A stretch of DNA of 64,000 bases, from positions 372,001 through 436,000 of the forward strand of contig NZ_NNBK01000001.1 in the NCBI RefSeq assembly GCF_002803075.1. The letters are read 5' to 3'. Position numbers and translations under genes: made by a program. Origin of the DNA: Streptomyces sp. CB01373 (lineage in GTDB: Bacteria > Actinomycetota > Actinomycetes > Streptomycetales > Streptomycetaceae). Each line of letters starts with the position of its first letter. Position 1 is the first letter of the stretch. Positions 26,107 to 35,151 of this stretch are shown here, piece after piece. The notes under the pieces were generated by a model, which was not told the origin of the DNA, made no database searches, and worked only from the letters and a program-made list of their open reading frames with translations.

Positions 26107-29100
26107 GTGCACAGGAAACGTCCCAGATTCCGCAAGGCACTCGCTCTTCTCACCGGCTCACTCCTCGCGGGCAGCTCGCTCGCGCTCGCCGCGCCGCCGG
26201 CGAGCGCCGGCCCCGGTGCCGCCAGACCGGCCGCGGCGGCCGCCGAGGACTTCCAGCAGGTCACCCTCGCCAAGGGCGCCCCCGAGGTCGGCGAGCCGAT
26301 GTCGCTGGCCGTGCTCCCGGACCGCAGCGTCCTGCACACCTCCCGCGACGGCACGCTGCGGCTGACCGACGCTCAGGGCAACACGTCCGTCGCCGGCAAG
26401 CTGGCCGTCTACGACCACGACGAGGAGGGGCTCCAGGGCATCGGGATCGACCCCGACTTCGCCGAGAACCGCTTCGTCTACCTCTACTACGCGCCGCCGC
26501 TGAACACCCCGCCCGGCGACGCCCCCGAGAACGGCACCGCCGCCGACTTCGCCCCCTTCGACGGCGTCAACCGGCTCTCCCGTTTCGTGCTGAAGCAGGA
26601 CGGCACGCTGGACGTGTCCAGCGAGAAGAACGTCCTCGAGGTCAAGACGTCCCGTGGCATGTGCTGCCACGTCGGCGGTGACATCGACTTCGACAAGGAC
26701 GGCAACCTCTACCTGTCGACCGGCGACGACTCCAACCCCTTCTCGTCCGACGGCTACACGCCCATCGACGAGCGGTCGACCCGGAACCCGGCGTTCGACG
26801 CCCAGCGCACCTCGGGCAACACCAACGACCTGCGGGGCAAGATCCTGCGGATCAAGGTCAAGCCGGACGGCTCCTACGACATCCCCGAGGGCAACCTCTT
26901 CGCCCCGGGCACCGCGAAGACCCGTCCCGAGATCTACGCGATGGGCTTCCGCAACCCGTTCCGGTTCAGCATCGACAAGCCCACCGGCGCCATCTACATA
27001 GGCGAGTACGGGCCGGACGCCGGCGCCGCGAACCCCAACCGCGGTCCCTCCGGGATGGTCGAGTTCAACCGCGTGACCAAGCCCGGCAACTACGGCTGGC
27101 CCTACTGCGTCGGCAAGAACGAGGCGTACATCAAGTACGACTTCGCCACCAAGCAGTCCGGTGCGGCCTTCGACTGCTCGGCGCCGAAGAACACCTCCCC
27201 GAACAACACCGGCCTGGTCGACCTCCCGCCGGCCCAGCCGGCCTGGATCGACTACGACGGCGGCTCCATACCCGAGTTCGGCAACGGCTCCGAGTCCCCG
27301 ATGGGCGGCCCGGTCTACCGCTACGACCCCGACCTGAACTCGCCCGCCAAGTTCCCCGAGGCCTACGACGGGGACTTCTTCGCCGGTGAGTTCGGCCGCC
27401 AGTGGATCAAGCGGATCGAGCAGGACGACGACGGCACCGTCAAGTCCATCAACCCCTTCCCCTGGTCCGGCACCCAGGTGATGGACATGGCCTTCGGCCC
27501 GGACGGCGCCCTCTACGTCCTGGACTACGGACTGTCCTGGTTCGGCGGCGACGAGAACTCCGCGCTGTACCGCATCGAGAACGTCACCAACGGCCACGCG
27601 CCGACCGTGACCGCCACGTCGGACAGGACGTCGGGCAAGGCGCCCCTGAAGGTGTCCTTCTCCGCGACCGGCAAGGACGCCGACGGCGACGCGCTCACCT
27701 ACGGCTGGGACTTCGGTGACGGCACCACCGGCACCGGTCAGTCGCCCCAGCACACGTACCGCACCAACGGCACGTACACGGCCACCGTCACGGTGACGGA
27801 CCCGACGGGCTACACCGCGACCGCCAACGTCCATGTGGTCGTCGGCAACACCGCGCCCACGGTGACCTTCCAGACGCCGGCCGACGGCACGCTGTTCCAG
27901 TTCGGTGACACCATCCCGTTCAAGGTGAAGGTCACCGACCCCGAGGACAAGAAGATCGACTGCTCCAAGGTCACCATCCGCTACATCCTCGGCCACGACA
28001 ACCACGGCCACCCGATCACCTCGGCCACCGGCTGCGAGGGCACCATCACCGCGCCGGCCGACACCGAGCACGACCCCAACGCCAACATCTTCGGCGTCCT
28101 CGACGCCGAGTACACCGACAACGGCGGCGGCGGCCAAGAGGCGCTGACCACCCACGCCCAGGTCGTGCTCCAGCCCCGCCACCGGCAGGCCGAGCACTTC
28201 AGCGACCAGAGCGGCATCCGCACCTACGACAAGACCGAGGCGCACGGCGGCAGGACCGTCGGCGACATCGACAACGGTGACTGGATCTCGTTCAAGCCGT
28301 ACAACCTGAGCGGCGCCCAGACGCTCACCGCGCGGGTGTCCTCCGGCGGCGCCGGCGGGTACCTGGAGGTCCGCACCGGAGGTCCCAACGGCACCCTGCA
28401 CGGCTCCGGGGTCGTCCCGGTGACCGGCGGCTGGGAGACCTTCCAGGACATCGACATCCCGCTCAGCAAGCTGCCGAAGAAGACCACCGAGCTGTACCTG
28501 GTCTTCAAGGGCGGTGACGGAGCGCTCTTCGACGTCGACGACTTCATGATCTCCGACAAGAAGCCCGCGAAGAACGACAAGCGCGTCCTGGTCTTCTCCA
28601 AGACGGCCGGCTTCCGGCACGACTCCATCGAGACCGGCGTGCGGGCCCTGAAGGACCTCGGCGGGCAGAGCGGCATCACCGTCGACTCCACGGAGGAGGC
28701 ACAGCAGTTCACCACCGCCAACCTCGCCCGCTACGACGCCGTCGTCTTCCTCTCCACCACCGGCACCGTGCTGAACGCCGACCAGAAGAAGGCGTTCGAG
28801 AAGTACATCGCCGGCGGCGGCGGTTACATGGGCATCCACGCGGCCGCCGACACCGAGTACGAGTGGCCGTTCTACGGCGGCCTGGTCGGCGCGTACTTCG
28901 ACTCGCACCCGCAGATCCAGCAGGCCACGGTCCGGGTGCCCCAGCACGACCACCCGGCCACCAAGGGCCTCGACGACGCGTGGGACCGCACGGACGAGTG
29001 GTACAACTACCGCTCCAACCCGCGTGACCACGCCCGGGTGCTGGCCACCCTGGACGAGAGCACGTACCAGGGCGGAACGATGAACGGCGACCACCCGATC

Positions 29101-29259
29101 GCCTGGTGCCAGGCCTACCAGGGCGGGCGCTCCTTCTACACCGGCCTCGGCCACACCAAGGAGTCCTACGCCGAGGACGGCTTCCGCAGTCATCTGCTCG
29201 GTGGCCTGAAGTACGTCACCGGCCAGGAGAAGGCGGACTGCAAGCCGCGCAAGGCCTGA
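26107..29259 (+). CDS. Secreted multidomain sugar dehydrogenase: GSDH-PKD-CBM6-ThuA
   Basis: Extracellular protein of 1050 residues. GTG 26107 has GGAGGG six bases upstream and opens a signal peptide (about 1-36, ending PPASAG). Parts in order: a glucose/sorbosone dehydrogenase six-bladed propeller (about 50-490; DGTLRLTD, MCCHVGGDIDFDKDGNLYLS, GFRNPFRFS), the fold that in relatives holds PQQ; a PKD domain (about 497-580, YGWDFGDGTTGTG); an Ig-like stretch (about 581-690); a CBM6-like carbohydrate module (about 691-820); and a ThuA domain (about 825-1040, VLVFSKTAGFRHDSI and GGGYMGIHAAADTE). It probably binds a polysaccharide or glycoside and oxidises it outside the cell. It lies directly after the sugar operon with its own promoter. 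Confidence 0.88.
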   Translation: MHRKRPRFRKALALLTGSLLAGSSLALAAPPASAGPGAARPAAAAAEDFQQVTLAKGAPEVGEPMSLAVLPDRSVLHTSRDGTLRLTDAQGNTSVAGKLAVYDHDEEGLQGIGIDPDFAENRFVYLYYAPPLNTPPGDAPENGTAADFAPFDGVNRLSRFVLKQDGTLDVSSEKNVLEVKTSRGMCCHVGGDIDFDKDGNLYLSTGDDSNPFSSDGYTPIDERSTRNPAFDAQRTSGNTNDLRGKILRIKVKPDGSYDIPEGNLFAPGTAKTRPEIYAMGFRNPFRFSIDKPTGAIYIGEYGPDAGAANPNRGPSGMVEFNRVTKPGNYGWPYCVGKNEAYIKYDFATKQSGAAFDCSAPKNTSPNNTGLVDLPPAQPAWIDYDGGSIPEFGNGSESPMGGPVYRYDPDLNSPAKFPEAYDGDFFAGEFGRQWIKRIEQDDDGTVKSINPFPWSGTQVMDMAFGPDGALYVLDYGLSWFGGDENSALYRIENVTNGHAPTVTATSDRTSGKAPLKVSFSATGKDADGDALTYGWDFGDGTTGTGQSPQHTYRTNGTYTATVTVTDPTGYTATANVHVVVGNTAPTVTFQTPADGTLFQFGDTIPFKVKVTDPEDKKIDCSKVTIRYILGHDNHGHPITSATGCEGTITAPADTEHDPNANIFGVLDAEYTDNGGGGQEALTTHAQVVLQPRHRQAEHFSDQSGIRTYDKTEAHGGRTVGDIDNGDWISFKPYNLSGAQTLTARVSSGGAGGYLEVRTGGPNGTLHGSGVVPVTGGWETFQDIDIPLSKLPKKTTELYLVFKGGDGALFDVDDFMISDKKPAKNDKRVLVFSKTAGFRHDSIETGVRALKDLGGQSGITVDSTEEAQQFTTANLARYDAVVFLSTTGTVLNADQKKAFEKYIAGGGGYMGIHAAADTEYEWPFYGGLVGAYFDSHPQIQQATVRVPQHDHPATKGLDDAWDRTDEWYNYRSNPRDHARVLATLDESTYQGGTMNGDHPIAWCQAYQGGRSFYTGLGHTKESYAEDGFRSHLLGGLKYVTGQEKADCKPRKA

Positions 29260-29348
29260 CCGCCGCCGCCCGCCGAGGGCGCCCGAATCGGCGGCGGGCG
29301 AGAGACGCCGGACTCCCGCCCGCCGCCCCCACCCACCGGCCGGGACCC

Positions 29349-29380
29349 GCAGGCCCCTCGACGGGGGCCTGCGGCCCCCG
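29349..29380 (+). terminator. Terminator of GSDH-ThuA gene (two alternative stems)
   Basis: GCAGGCCCC (29349-29357) pairs with GGGGCCTGC (29364-29372), and an overlapping alternative pairs CGGGGGCC (29362-29369) with GGCCCCCG (29373-29380). Either ends transcription about 90 bases after the stop. Confidence 0.6.
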
Positions 29381-29382
29381 CC

Positions 29383-30280
29383 ACCCGGCACCTGGCTCGA
29401 CCCGGCACCTGGCTCGACCCGGGGCTTGGCTCGGCCCGGCGACCCGGTCCAGACCGAGGCCGGTCCAGAGTCCAGGCCCAGGCCCGGTCTGGGCCCGGGC
29501 CCCGCCCGACCAAGGACCGGCGACCCGGTCCAGGCCGAGGGTCGGCGACCCGGTCCAGGCCGAGTCCCGGTCCAGGCCGAGTTCCGGTCCAGGCCGAGTT
29601 CCGGTCCAGGCCAAGGCCCGGTCCAGGCCAAGGCCCGGTCTGGGCCCAGGCCCCGCCCGACCAAGGACCGGCGACCCGGTCCAGGCCGAGTCCCGGTCCA
29701 GGCCGAGTCCCGGTCCAGGCCGAGTCCCGGCCCAGGCCGGGTCCTGGCTCCGGCCAAGGCCCGGTCCAGGCCAAGGCCCGGTCCAGGCCAAGGCCCGGTC
29801 CCAGCCGGGGCCGGACTGGACGGGGACGTGGTGTTGGATCGCGATTCCGGTCTCGGTTCCGGACCGGGGCCGGGTGCTCGATCCGGGCCAGGCTTGCCTC
29901 GGCCCCGGCCGGGAGCCGGTTCCTGGGTCCGGTCCCGAGCTTGGTCTCGGCTTGGGCCGAGGCCGCGACCGGCTGGGGATCCGGGCCTGGTCCGGCAGGT
30001 CCGGGTTCCGGGTTCCGGGTTCCGGTCTTTGGCCCGGCCCGCGCCGGGGCCTTGCCCGGCCGGAAATCCGGGGCCGGCATCCGATCCCGGTCTCGGACCT
30101 CGGCCCGGGCTCCAGTTCCGCTGCTGGTTCCGGGGCCCAGGCCCGGTCCGGCCTTGGCCCGGTCCGGCCCAGGCCCGGTCCGGCCCCCAGGCCCGGTCCG
30201 GCCTCGGGCTCGGTCCGGGGCCGGCTTCCGGGACCGGCGCGATCTGGTTCCAGAGGCCGGTTCTGGTTCCGGTTCGAGCC
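29383..30280. repeat. 17-bp-period minisatellite
   Basis: About 900 bases of GC-rich tandem repeats fill the gap between the GSDH-ThuA and inositol-phosphate-synthase-like genes. The left part starts with the unit ACCCGGCACCTGGCTCG (29383, 29400, variant at 29417), then runs through units of the form GAG(T/C)CCCGGTCCAGGCC and AAGGCCCGGTCCAGGCC to about 29817. A 59-bp block at 29481-29539 recurs at 29632-29690 with one mismatch. The right part is more degenerate, with GGGTTCC three times near 30003-30024 and GGCCCGGTCCGGCC variants near 30137-30206. Because 17 is not a multiple of 3 and the unit has no stop, frames stay open on both strands and give false repetitive ORFs. No ribosome site or conserved protein is seen. 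Confidence 0.9.
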
Positions 30281-30367
30281 CGGTGCCAGGCGTCGGTGGC
30301 TTTTGGAGGCCGCCTGCGCTCGATCACTCGTCCGGCATCCGGTTCGCGTACGACAAGGAGGCTGCCC

Positions 30368-31492
30368 ATGTCCGCCGAACCTTCCGTTTCCCCCTCCCGC
30401 ACCGGCGTCTGGCTGATCGGTGCGCGGGGCTCCGTCGCCACCACCGCCATCACCGGCTGCGCCGCCGTCTCCGCCGGGCTGCATCCCACCGCCGGCCTCG
30501 TCACCGAGACGGAGCCCTTCGCCGCGAGCGGCCTGCCCGCCCTGTCCTCCCTCGTCTTCGGCGGGCACGACACCATGGACTGCCCGCTGCCCAAACGCGC
30601 CGAGACCCTCGCCGCCGGCGGCGTCCTGCCGCACGGTCTGCCCTCGGCCGTCCACAGTGAACTGGCCGCCGCGGACGGCGAGATCAGACCCGGCGGCCCG
30701 CTCCCCGGAGACACCCGGAGCGAGGACGCCCTCATCGACGCCCTCGCCGCCGACATCCGCGACTTCACCCGCCGAGGCGCCCTCGCCCGCACCGTCGTCG
30801 TCAACGTCGCCTCCACCGAACCCGCCCCCGACGGCACCGCCCTGCCCGCCAGCTCGCTGTACGCGGCGGCCGCCCTGCGCGCGGGCTGCCCGTACGTCAA
30901 CTTCACGCCGTCGACCGGGCTGCACCACCCCGCGCTCGCCGCCGAGGCCCGTGCCTCCGCCCTGCCCTACGCGGGCCGCGACGGCAAGACCGGGCAGACC
31001 CTGCTGCGGTCCGTGCTCGGCCCGATGTTCGCGCAGCGCGCGCTGCGCGTGCTGGCCTGGTCCGGAACGAACCTCCTCGGCGGCGGCGACGGCGCCGCCC
31101 TCGCCGACCCCGCCGCCGCCGCGGCCAAGAACTCCGGCAAGGAACGGGTCCTCGCCGACACCCTGGGCACGGTCCCCGAGGGAGAGGTGCACATCGACGA
31201 CGTGCCCGCCCTCGGCGACTGGAAGACCGCCTGGGACCACATCGCCTTCGAGGGCTTCCTCGGCTCCCGGATGACCCTCCAGACCACCTGGCAGGGATGC
31301 GACTCGGCGCTCGCCGCGCCCCTGGTCCTCGACCTGGCCCGGCTGCTGGCCCGCGCCCACGAACGCGGACTGACCGGGCCGCGCCCCGAACTCGGCTTCT
31401 ACTTCAAGGATCCCGACCCGGGCGCCCCCGCCGCGCTGGGGGAGCAGTACGCCGCGCTCCTGGACTTCGGCCGACGGCTGGGGGACCAGTGA
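30368..31492 (+). CDS. Inositol-3-phosphate synthase-like protein, first gene of ebo-type cluster
   Basis: NAD-dependent cyclase homologue of 374 residues. ATG 30368 has AAGGAGG seven bases upstream. LIGARGSVATTAITG (about 16-30) is the dinucleotide-binding loop. NVASTEP, YVNFTPSTGLHHPAL, DGKTGQTLLRSVLGPMF and WSGTNLLGGGDG correspond to the Ino1 core that turns glucose-6-phosphate into inositol phosphate by internal oxidation, aldol closure and reduction. Whether this paralogue makes inositol phosphate or another cyclitol is unknown. Its stop overlaps the start of the UbiA-like gene (TGATG), and it heads an eight-gene run. The minisatellite lies just upstream. Confidence 0.82.
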   Translation: MSAEPSVSPSRTGVWLIGARGSVATTAITGCAAVSAGLHPTAGLVTETEPFAASGLPALSSLVFGGHDTMDCPLPKRAETLAAGGVLPHGLPSAVHSELAAADGEIRPGGPLPGDTRSEDALIDALAADIRDFTRRGALARTVVVNVASTEPAPDGTALPASSLYAAAALRAGCPYVNFTPSTGLHHPALAAEARASALPYAGRDGKTGQTLLRSVLGPMFAQRALRVLAWSGTNLLGGGDGAALADPAAAAAKNSGKERVLADTLGTVPEGEVHIDDVPALGDWKTAWDHIAFEGFLGSRMTLQTTWQGCDSALAAPLVLDLARLLARAHERGLTGPRPELGFYFKDPDPGAPAALGEQYAALLDFGRRLGDQ

Positions 31493-32673
31493 TGACCCGC
31501 CACGGTCTGGTGGCCATCGCCCTGGCGGTGACCGTCGCCGCCGTCGTCGGAGCGCGCGGGTCCTCGGCCCGTGGCCGCCCGCGCCCCCGGCAGGCGGCCG
31601 ACCCGTCGGAGGGACCATCGCGGCCTGTGCGGGCGGACGACGATCCCGTCGTGTCCGACGACCCGGCAGCCACCCCCACAGCCCGCCGTCCCGCCGCGGA
31701 CTCCGTCCCCGCACCCACCCGCACCCCGCACCCATCCCAGCGCCCCGCCCTCGGCACCCCCGCCGACTGGGTCGAACTGCTGCGGCTGCCCGCCCTGTTC
31801 ACCGTCCCCGGTGACGCCCTCGCCGGGGCCGCGGCGGCGGGGCGCGCCCCCGGGGCCCGTACGCTCCTCGCCGTCGGTTCGTCCCTGTGCCTCTACCAGG
31901 CGGGCATGGCGCTCAACGACTGGGCGGACCGCGCCGAGGACGCCGCCGAGCGCCCGCACCGGCCGCTCCCCTCCGGGCGGATCGCCCCCGGAGCCGCGCT
32001 CGTCGCGGCCGGCGCGCTCACCGCCCTGGGCCTCGCGCTCGCCGCCCGCGCAGGCCGGCCCGCGCTCACCGTCGCCGTACCGCTCGCCGCCACGGTCTGG
32101 GCGTACGACCTCGGACTGAAGCGGAACTGGGCGGGGCCGCCGGCGATGGCGGCGGCCCGGAGCCTCGACCTCGTACTCGGTGCCGCAGCGAGCGGCGGCC
32201 GGGTCCGCGACGCCGTACCGTCCGCCGCCGCCCTCGGCGTCCACACCCTGGCCGTCACGGCCGTCTCCCGCCGCGAGACCCAGGGCGGTTCCGCCGCCGT
32301 ACCGCTCGCGGCCCTCGCGGTCACCTCCGGCGTCGCGTACGCACTGGTCCCGCCCGCCGTGGCCCTCCGGCCCCCGGCGGACCGAGGTGGAGCAGCCCCC
32401 CTCGGTCCGCCGGGCCTCACCCCGGCACCGGGCGGTGCGCTCCGTGCGGCCCTCGCGCTCGGCTACGCCGCCACCGTCGCCCGCCCCCTCGCCCACGCCG
32501 TCCTCAACCCCTCCCCGCCGCTCACCCAGCGGGCCGTCGGCGGCGGCATCCGCGCCATGATCCCGCTCCAGGCCGCACTGTCCGCCCGCGCGGGCGCACC
32601 GGTCACCGCCCTGTGCACGGCCGCCCTGGCCCCCCTGGCCCGAAGGTTCGCGAGGAAGGTGAGCGTCACATGA
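31492..32673 (+). CDS. eboC: UbiA-family prenyltransferase (EboC-like)
   Basis: Integral membrane protein of 393 residues. An N-terminal helix (about 6-22) and a Pro/Arg/Asp-rich spacer (about 25-85) precede the UbiA domain (about 92-385, about eight to nine helices). GMALNDWADRAEDAAERPHR (about 140) is the first Asp-rich motif that binds the prenyl-diphosphate magnesium. The second Asp motif is weak (TVWAYDLGLKRNW, and RSLDLVLGA). ATG 31492 shares one base with the upstream stop. In ebo clusters EboC is the UbiA-like member; acceptor and prenyl donor are not known. Confidence 0.8.
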   Translation: MTRHGLVAIALAVTVAAVVGARGSSARGRPRPRQAADPSEGPSRPVRADDDPVVSDDPAATPTARRPAADSVPAPTRTPHPSQRPALGTPADWVELLRLPALFTVPGDALAGAAAAGRAPGARTLLAVGSSLCLYQAGMALNDWADRAEDAAERPHRPLPSGRIAPGAALVAAGALTALGLALAARAGRPALTVAVPLAATVWAYDLGLKRNWAGPPAMAAARSLDLVLGAAASGGRVRDAVPSAAALGVHTLAVTAVSRRETQGGSAAVPLAALAVTSGVAYALVPPAVALRPPADRGGAAPLGPPGLTPAPGGALRAALALGYAATVARPLAHAVLNPSPPLTQRAVGGGIRAMIPLQAALSARAGAPVTALCTAALAPLARRFARKVSVT

Positions 32674-33593
32674 GCCACGGCCCCGCCACGGACCTCCGCT
32701 TCGGCTACGGCACCAACGGCCTCGCGGACCTGCGCCTGGACGACGCCCTCGGCCTGCTCGCCGACCTCGGCTACGACGGCGTCGGACTGACCCTCGACCA
32801 CATGCACCTCGACCCGCTCGCCCCCGACCTGGCCGCCCGCACCCGCCGGGTCGCGCACCGGCTGGACACGCTCGGTCTTGGCGTGACGGTGGAGACGGGC
32901 GCCCGCTATGTGCTCGACCCGCGCCGCAAGCACGGCCCCTCCTTCCTGGACGCGGACCCGGAGGACCGCGCCCGGCGCGTCGACCTGCTGCTGCGGGCCG
33001 TACGGGTGGCCGCCGACCTCGGCGCACACGCCGTGCACTGCTTCAGCGGCATCACCCCGCCCGGCACCGACCGGGACACGGCGTGGAAACGTTTCGCTGA
33101 GTCCCTGGTCCCCGTCCTGGAGGCCGCCGGCGCCTCCGGCGTCCCCCTCGCCGTGGAGCCCGAACCCGGTCATCTCCTCGCCACCGTCGCCGACTTCCAC
33201 CATCTGCGCCGCACCCTCGGCGACCCCGACAACCTGGGCCTCACCCTCGACATCGGCCACTGCCAGTGCCTCGAACCCCTCCCTCCGGCCGAGTGCGTCC
33301 GTGCCGCAGCGCCCTGGCTGCGGCACGTCCAGATCGAGGACATGCGCCGCGGCGTGCACGAACACCTCCCCTTCGGGGACGGCGACATCGACTTCCCGCC
33401 CGTGCTCGCCGCCCTGGCCGCCACCGGCTACCAGGGCCTGACCGTCGTGGAGCTGCCCCGGCACTCCCACGCCGGGCCGCACTACGCCGAGCTGTCCCTG
33501 CCGTACCTCCGCCGGGCGGCCACCGCAGCCGCACGTACGGGCGAGTGTCCGGCCCCCGAGCATCAGGTCACCCCAGAAGGGAGCACCCGATGA
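32670..33593 (+). CDS. TIM-barrel sugar isomerase/epimerase-like protein
   Basis: AP_endonuc_2/xylose-isomerase-like barrel of 307 residues. FGYGTNGLADLRLDDALGLL opens the barrel; VEPEPGHLLATV (Glu), LTLDIGHCQCLE (Asp, His), VQIEDMRRGVHEHLPFGDGD (Glu/Asp, His) and TVVELPRHSH (Glu) are the metal-site positions. It starts in an ATGA overlap with the UbiA-like gene and ends in an ATGA overlap with the EboA gene, so it is translationally coupled. Distinct in sequence from the EboE-like and Tat-secreted barrels of the cluster. Role unknown. Confidence 0.8.
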   Translation: MSHGPATDLRFGYGTNGLADLRLDDALGLLADLGYDGVGLTLDHMHLDPLAPDLAARTRRVAHRLDTLGLGVTVETGARYVLDPRRKHGPSFLDADPEDRARRVDLLLRAVRVAADLGAHAVHCFSGITPPGTDRDTAWKRFAESLVPVLEAAGASGVPLAVEPEPGHLLATVADFHHLRRTLGDPDNLGLTLDIGHCQCLEPLPPAECVRAAAPWLRHVQIEDMRRGVHEHLPFGDGDIDFPPVLAALAATGYQGLTVVELPRHSHAGPHYAELSLPYLRRAATAAARTGECPAPEHQVTPEGSTR

Positions 33594-34300
33594 CCCACCC
33601 GCACGACATCGGCACCGGCACCGCGGGCACCCCCACGGCCGGCACCGCCCCCCGCCCGGCCCCGGCGGACGAGTTGCGTGCCCGCACGGACGCCGGGCTC
33701 GCCCCCGCCGCACGCGCCTGGCTCGGCCAGGCGCTCGACGAGGCCGCCACCCACCGCGGCACCCACGGCCCGATCTCCGTGTGGGAGCTGCGCCTGGCCG
33801 AGGCCGGCCGCCGCTGCGGCCCCACCCACGCCGACGCCGCCCGCGTCCTCATCCTGCACGCGGCCCGCGCCGACCTGGACGCCCTCACCCGGGTCTACCG
33901 CCAGGGCACCGCCGACGAACGCCGCGCCGTCCTGCGCGCCCTGCCCCGCCTCGTGCCAGGACCCGACGCCCTCCCGCTCGTCGAGGACGCGCTGCGCACC
34001 AACGACACCCGGCTGCTCGCCGCCGCCGTCGGCCCGTACGCCGCCCGGCACCTGGCACCGCACGCATGGCGGCACGCCGTGCTGAAGTGCCTGTTCACCG
34101 GCGTGTCCGTGGACAGCGTCACCGACCTGGGCCGCCGCGCCCGCGGCGACGCCGAACTCGCCCGCATGCTCGGCGACTACGCCGCCGAACGCACCGCCGC
34201 GGGCCGCCAGGTCCCCGAGGACCTGCACCGCGTCCTGACCCTCACCGAGCCCGACACCGCGCCGCACGGCCCGGTCGACCCCCACGGCAAGGAGTCCTGA
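33590..34300 (+). CDS. eboA: EboA-like protein
   Basis: Soluble, mostly helical protein of 236 residues with an Ala/Thr/Pro-rich first 30 residues. No catalytic motif of a known enzyme is visible. The helical core (AARAWLGQALDEA, LRLAEAGRRCGPTHADAARV, ERRAVLRALPRLV) and position directly before the TatD gene match EboA of ebo clusters. HAVLKCLFTGVSVDSV is the most conserved-looking patch. Start ATG 33590 and the stop at 34300 both overlap neighbours. Assignment rests on general resemblance and context. Confidence 0.6.
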   Translation: MTHPHDIGTGTAGTPTAGTAPRPAPADELRARTDAGLAPAARAWLGQALDEAATHRGTHGPISVWELRLAEAGRRCGPTHADAARVLILHAARADLDALTRVYRQGTADERRAVLRALPRLVPGPDALPLVEDALRTNDTRLLAAAVGPYAARHLAPHAWRHAVLKCLFTGVSVDSVTDLGRRARGDAELARMLGDYAAERTAAGRQVPEDLHRVLTLTEPDTAPHGPVDPHGKES

Positions 34301-35148
34301 TGCGCATCTTCGATCCCCACATCCACATGACGTCCAGGACCACCGACGACTACGAGGCCATGCACGCCGCCGGCGTCCGCGCCCTCGTGGAACCGGCCTT
34401 CTGGCTCGGCCAGCCCCGCACCTCGGCCGCCTCCTTCCTCGACTACTTCGACTCCCTGATCGGCTGGGAACCCTTCCGCGCCGCCCAGTACGGCATCGCC
34501 CACCACTGCACCATCGCCCTGAACCCCAAGGAGGCCAACGACCCGCGCTGCCTGCCCGTCCTCGACGAACTGCCCCGCTACCTCGTCAAGGACCAGGTCG
34601 TCGCCGTGGGCGAGATCGGCTACGACTCGATGACGCCCGAGGAGGACACCGCCCTCACCACGCAGTTGCAACTCGCCGCCGACCACGGGCTGCCCGCCCT
34701 CGTCCACACCCCGCACCGCGACAAGCTCGCCGGGCTGCGCCGCACCCTGGACGTCGTACGGGAGTCGGCGCTGCCCATGGACCGCGTCCTGGTCGACCAC
34801 CTCAACGAGACCACCGTCAAGGAGGCCAAGGACAGCGGCTGCTGGCTCGGCTTCTCCGTCTACCCCGACACCAAGATGGACGAGGAGCGGATGGTCGCGA
34901 TCCTGCGCGCCCACGGCCCCGAACGGGTTCTCGTCAACTCCGCCGCCGACTGGGGCAGAAGCGACCCCCTCAAGACCCGCAAGGTGGGCGACCTGATGCT
35001 CACCGAGGGCTTCACCGAGGACGAGGTGGACCGCGTACTGTGGCGCAACCCCGTCGAGTTCTACGGCCTCAGCGGCCGGCTGAGCCTCGACGTCGCCGCG
35101 CCCGGCGCCACCCACGAGGGCAACAGCATCCTGCGCGGCGGGGAGTGA
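34300..35148 (+). CDS. eboB: TatD-family metal hydrolase (EboB-like)
   Basis: Amidohydrolase-fold protein of 282 residues. The TatD metal residues are intact: FDPHIHM (HxH), VGEIGYD (Glu), VHTPHRDK (His), VDHLN (His) and NSAADWGRSD (Asp). It begins one base into the stop of the EboA gene. TatD proteins are metal-dependent DNases or small-molecule hydrolases; EboB members sit beside EboA and their substrate is unknown. Cytoplasmic, with no signal peptide. Followed three bases later by the EboE-like gene. Confidence 0.82.
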   Translation: MRIFDPHIHMTSRTTDDYEAMHAAGVRALVEPAFWLGQPRTSAASFLDYFDSLIGWEPFRAAQYGIAHHCTIALNPKEANDPRCLPVLDELPRYLVKDQVVAVGEIGYDSMTPEEDTALTTQLQLAADHGLPALVHTPHRDKLAGLRRTLDVVRESALPMDRVLVDHLNETTVKEAKDSGCWLGFSVYPDTKMDEERMVAILRAHGPERVLVNSAADWGRSDPLKTRKVGDLMLTEGFTEDEVDRVLWRNPVEFYGLSGRLSLDVAAPGATHEGNSILRGGE

Positions 35149-35151
35149 GCG

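Noticed and set aside
29383..30280. CRISPR array
   Set aside because: Units are contiguous, short and degenerate with no unique spacers, and no cas genes are nearby.
29426..30367. Repetitive Arg/Pro/Gly-rich protein upstream of and in frame with the Ino1-like gene
   Set aside because: It arises from the 17-bp repeat, which lacks stops in every frame; there is no ribosome site, and the Ino1-like protein has its own strong AAGGAGG and start at 30368.
26158..30906. A 1582-codon open frame on the minus strand
   Set aside because: It lies antisense to the GSDH-ThuA and Ino1-like genes and through the minisatellite; open frames opposite real genes are routine at this GC content and the translation has no recognisable domain.
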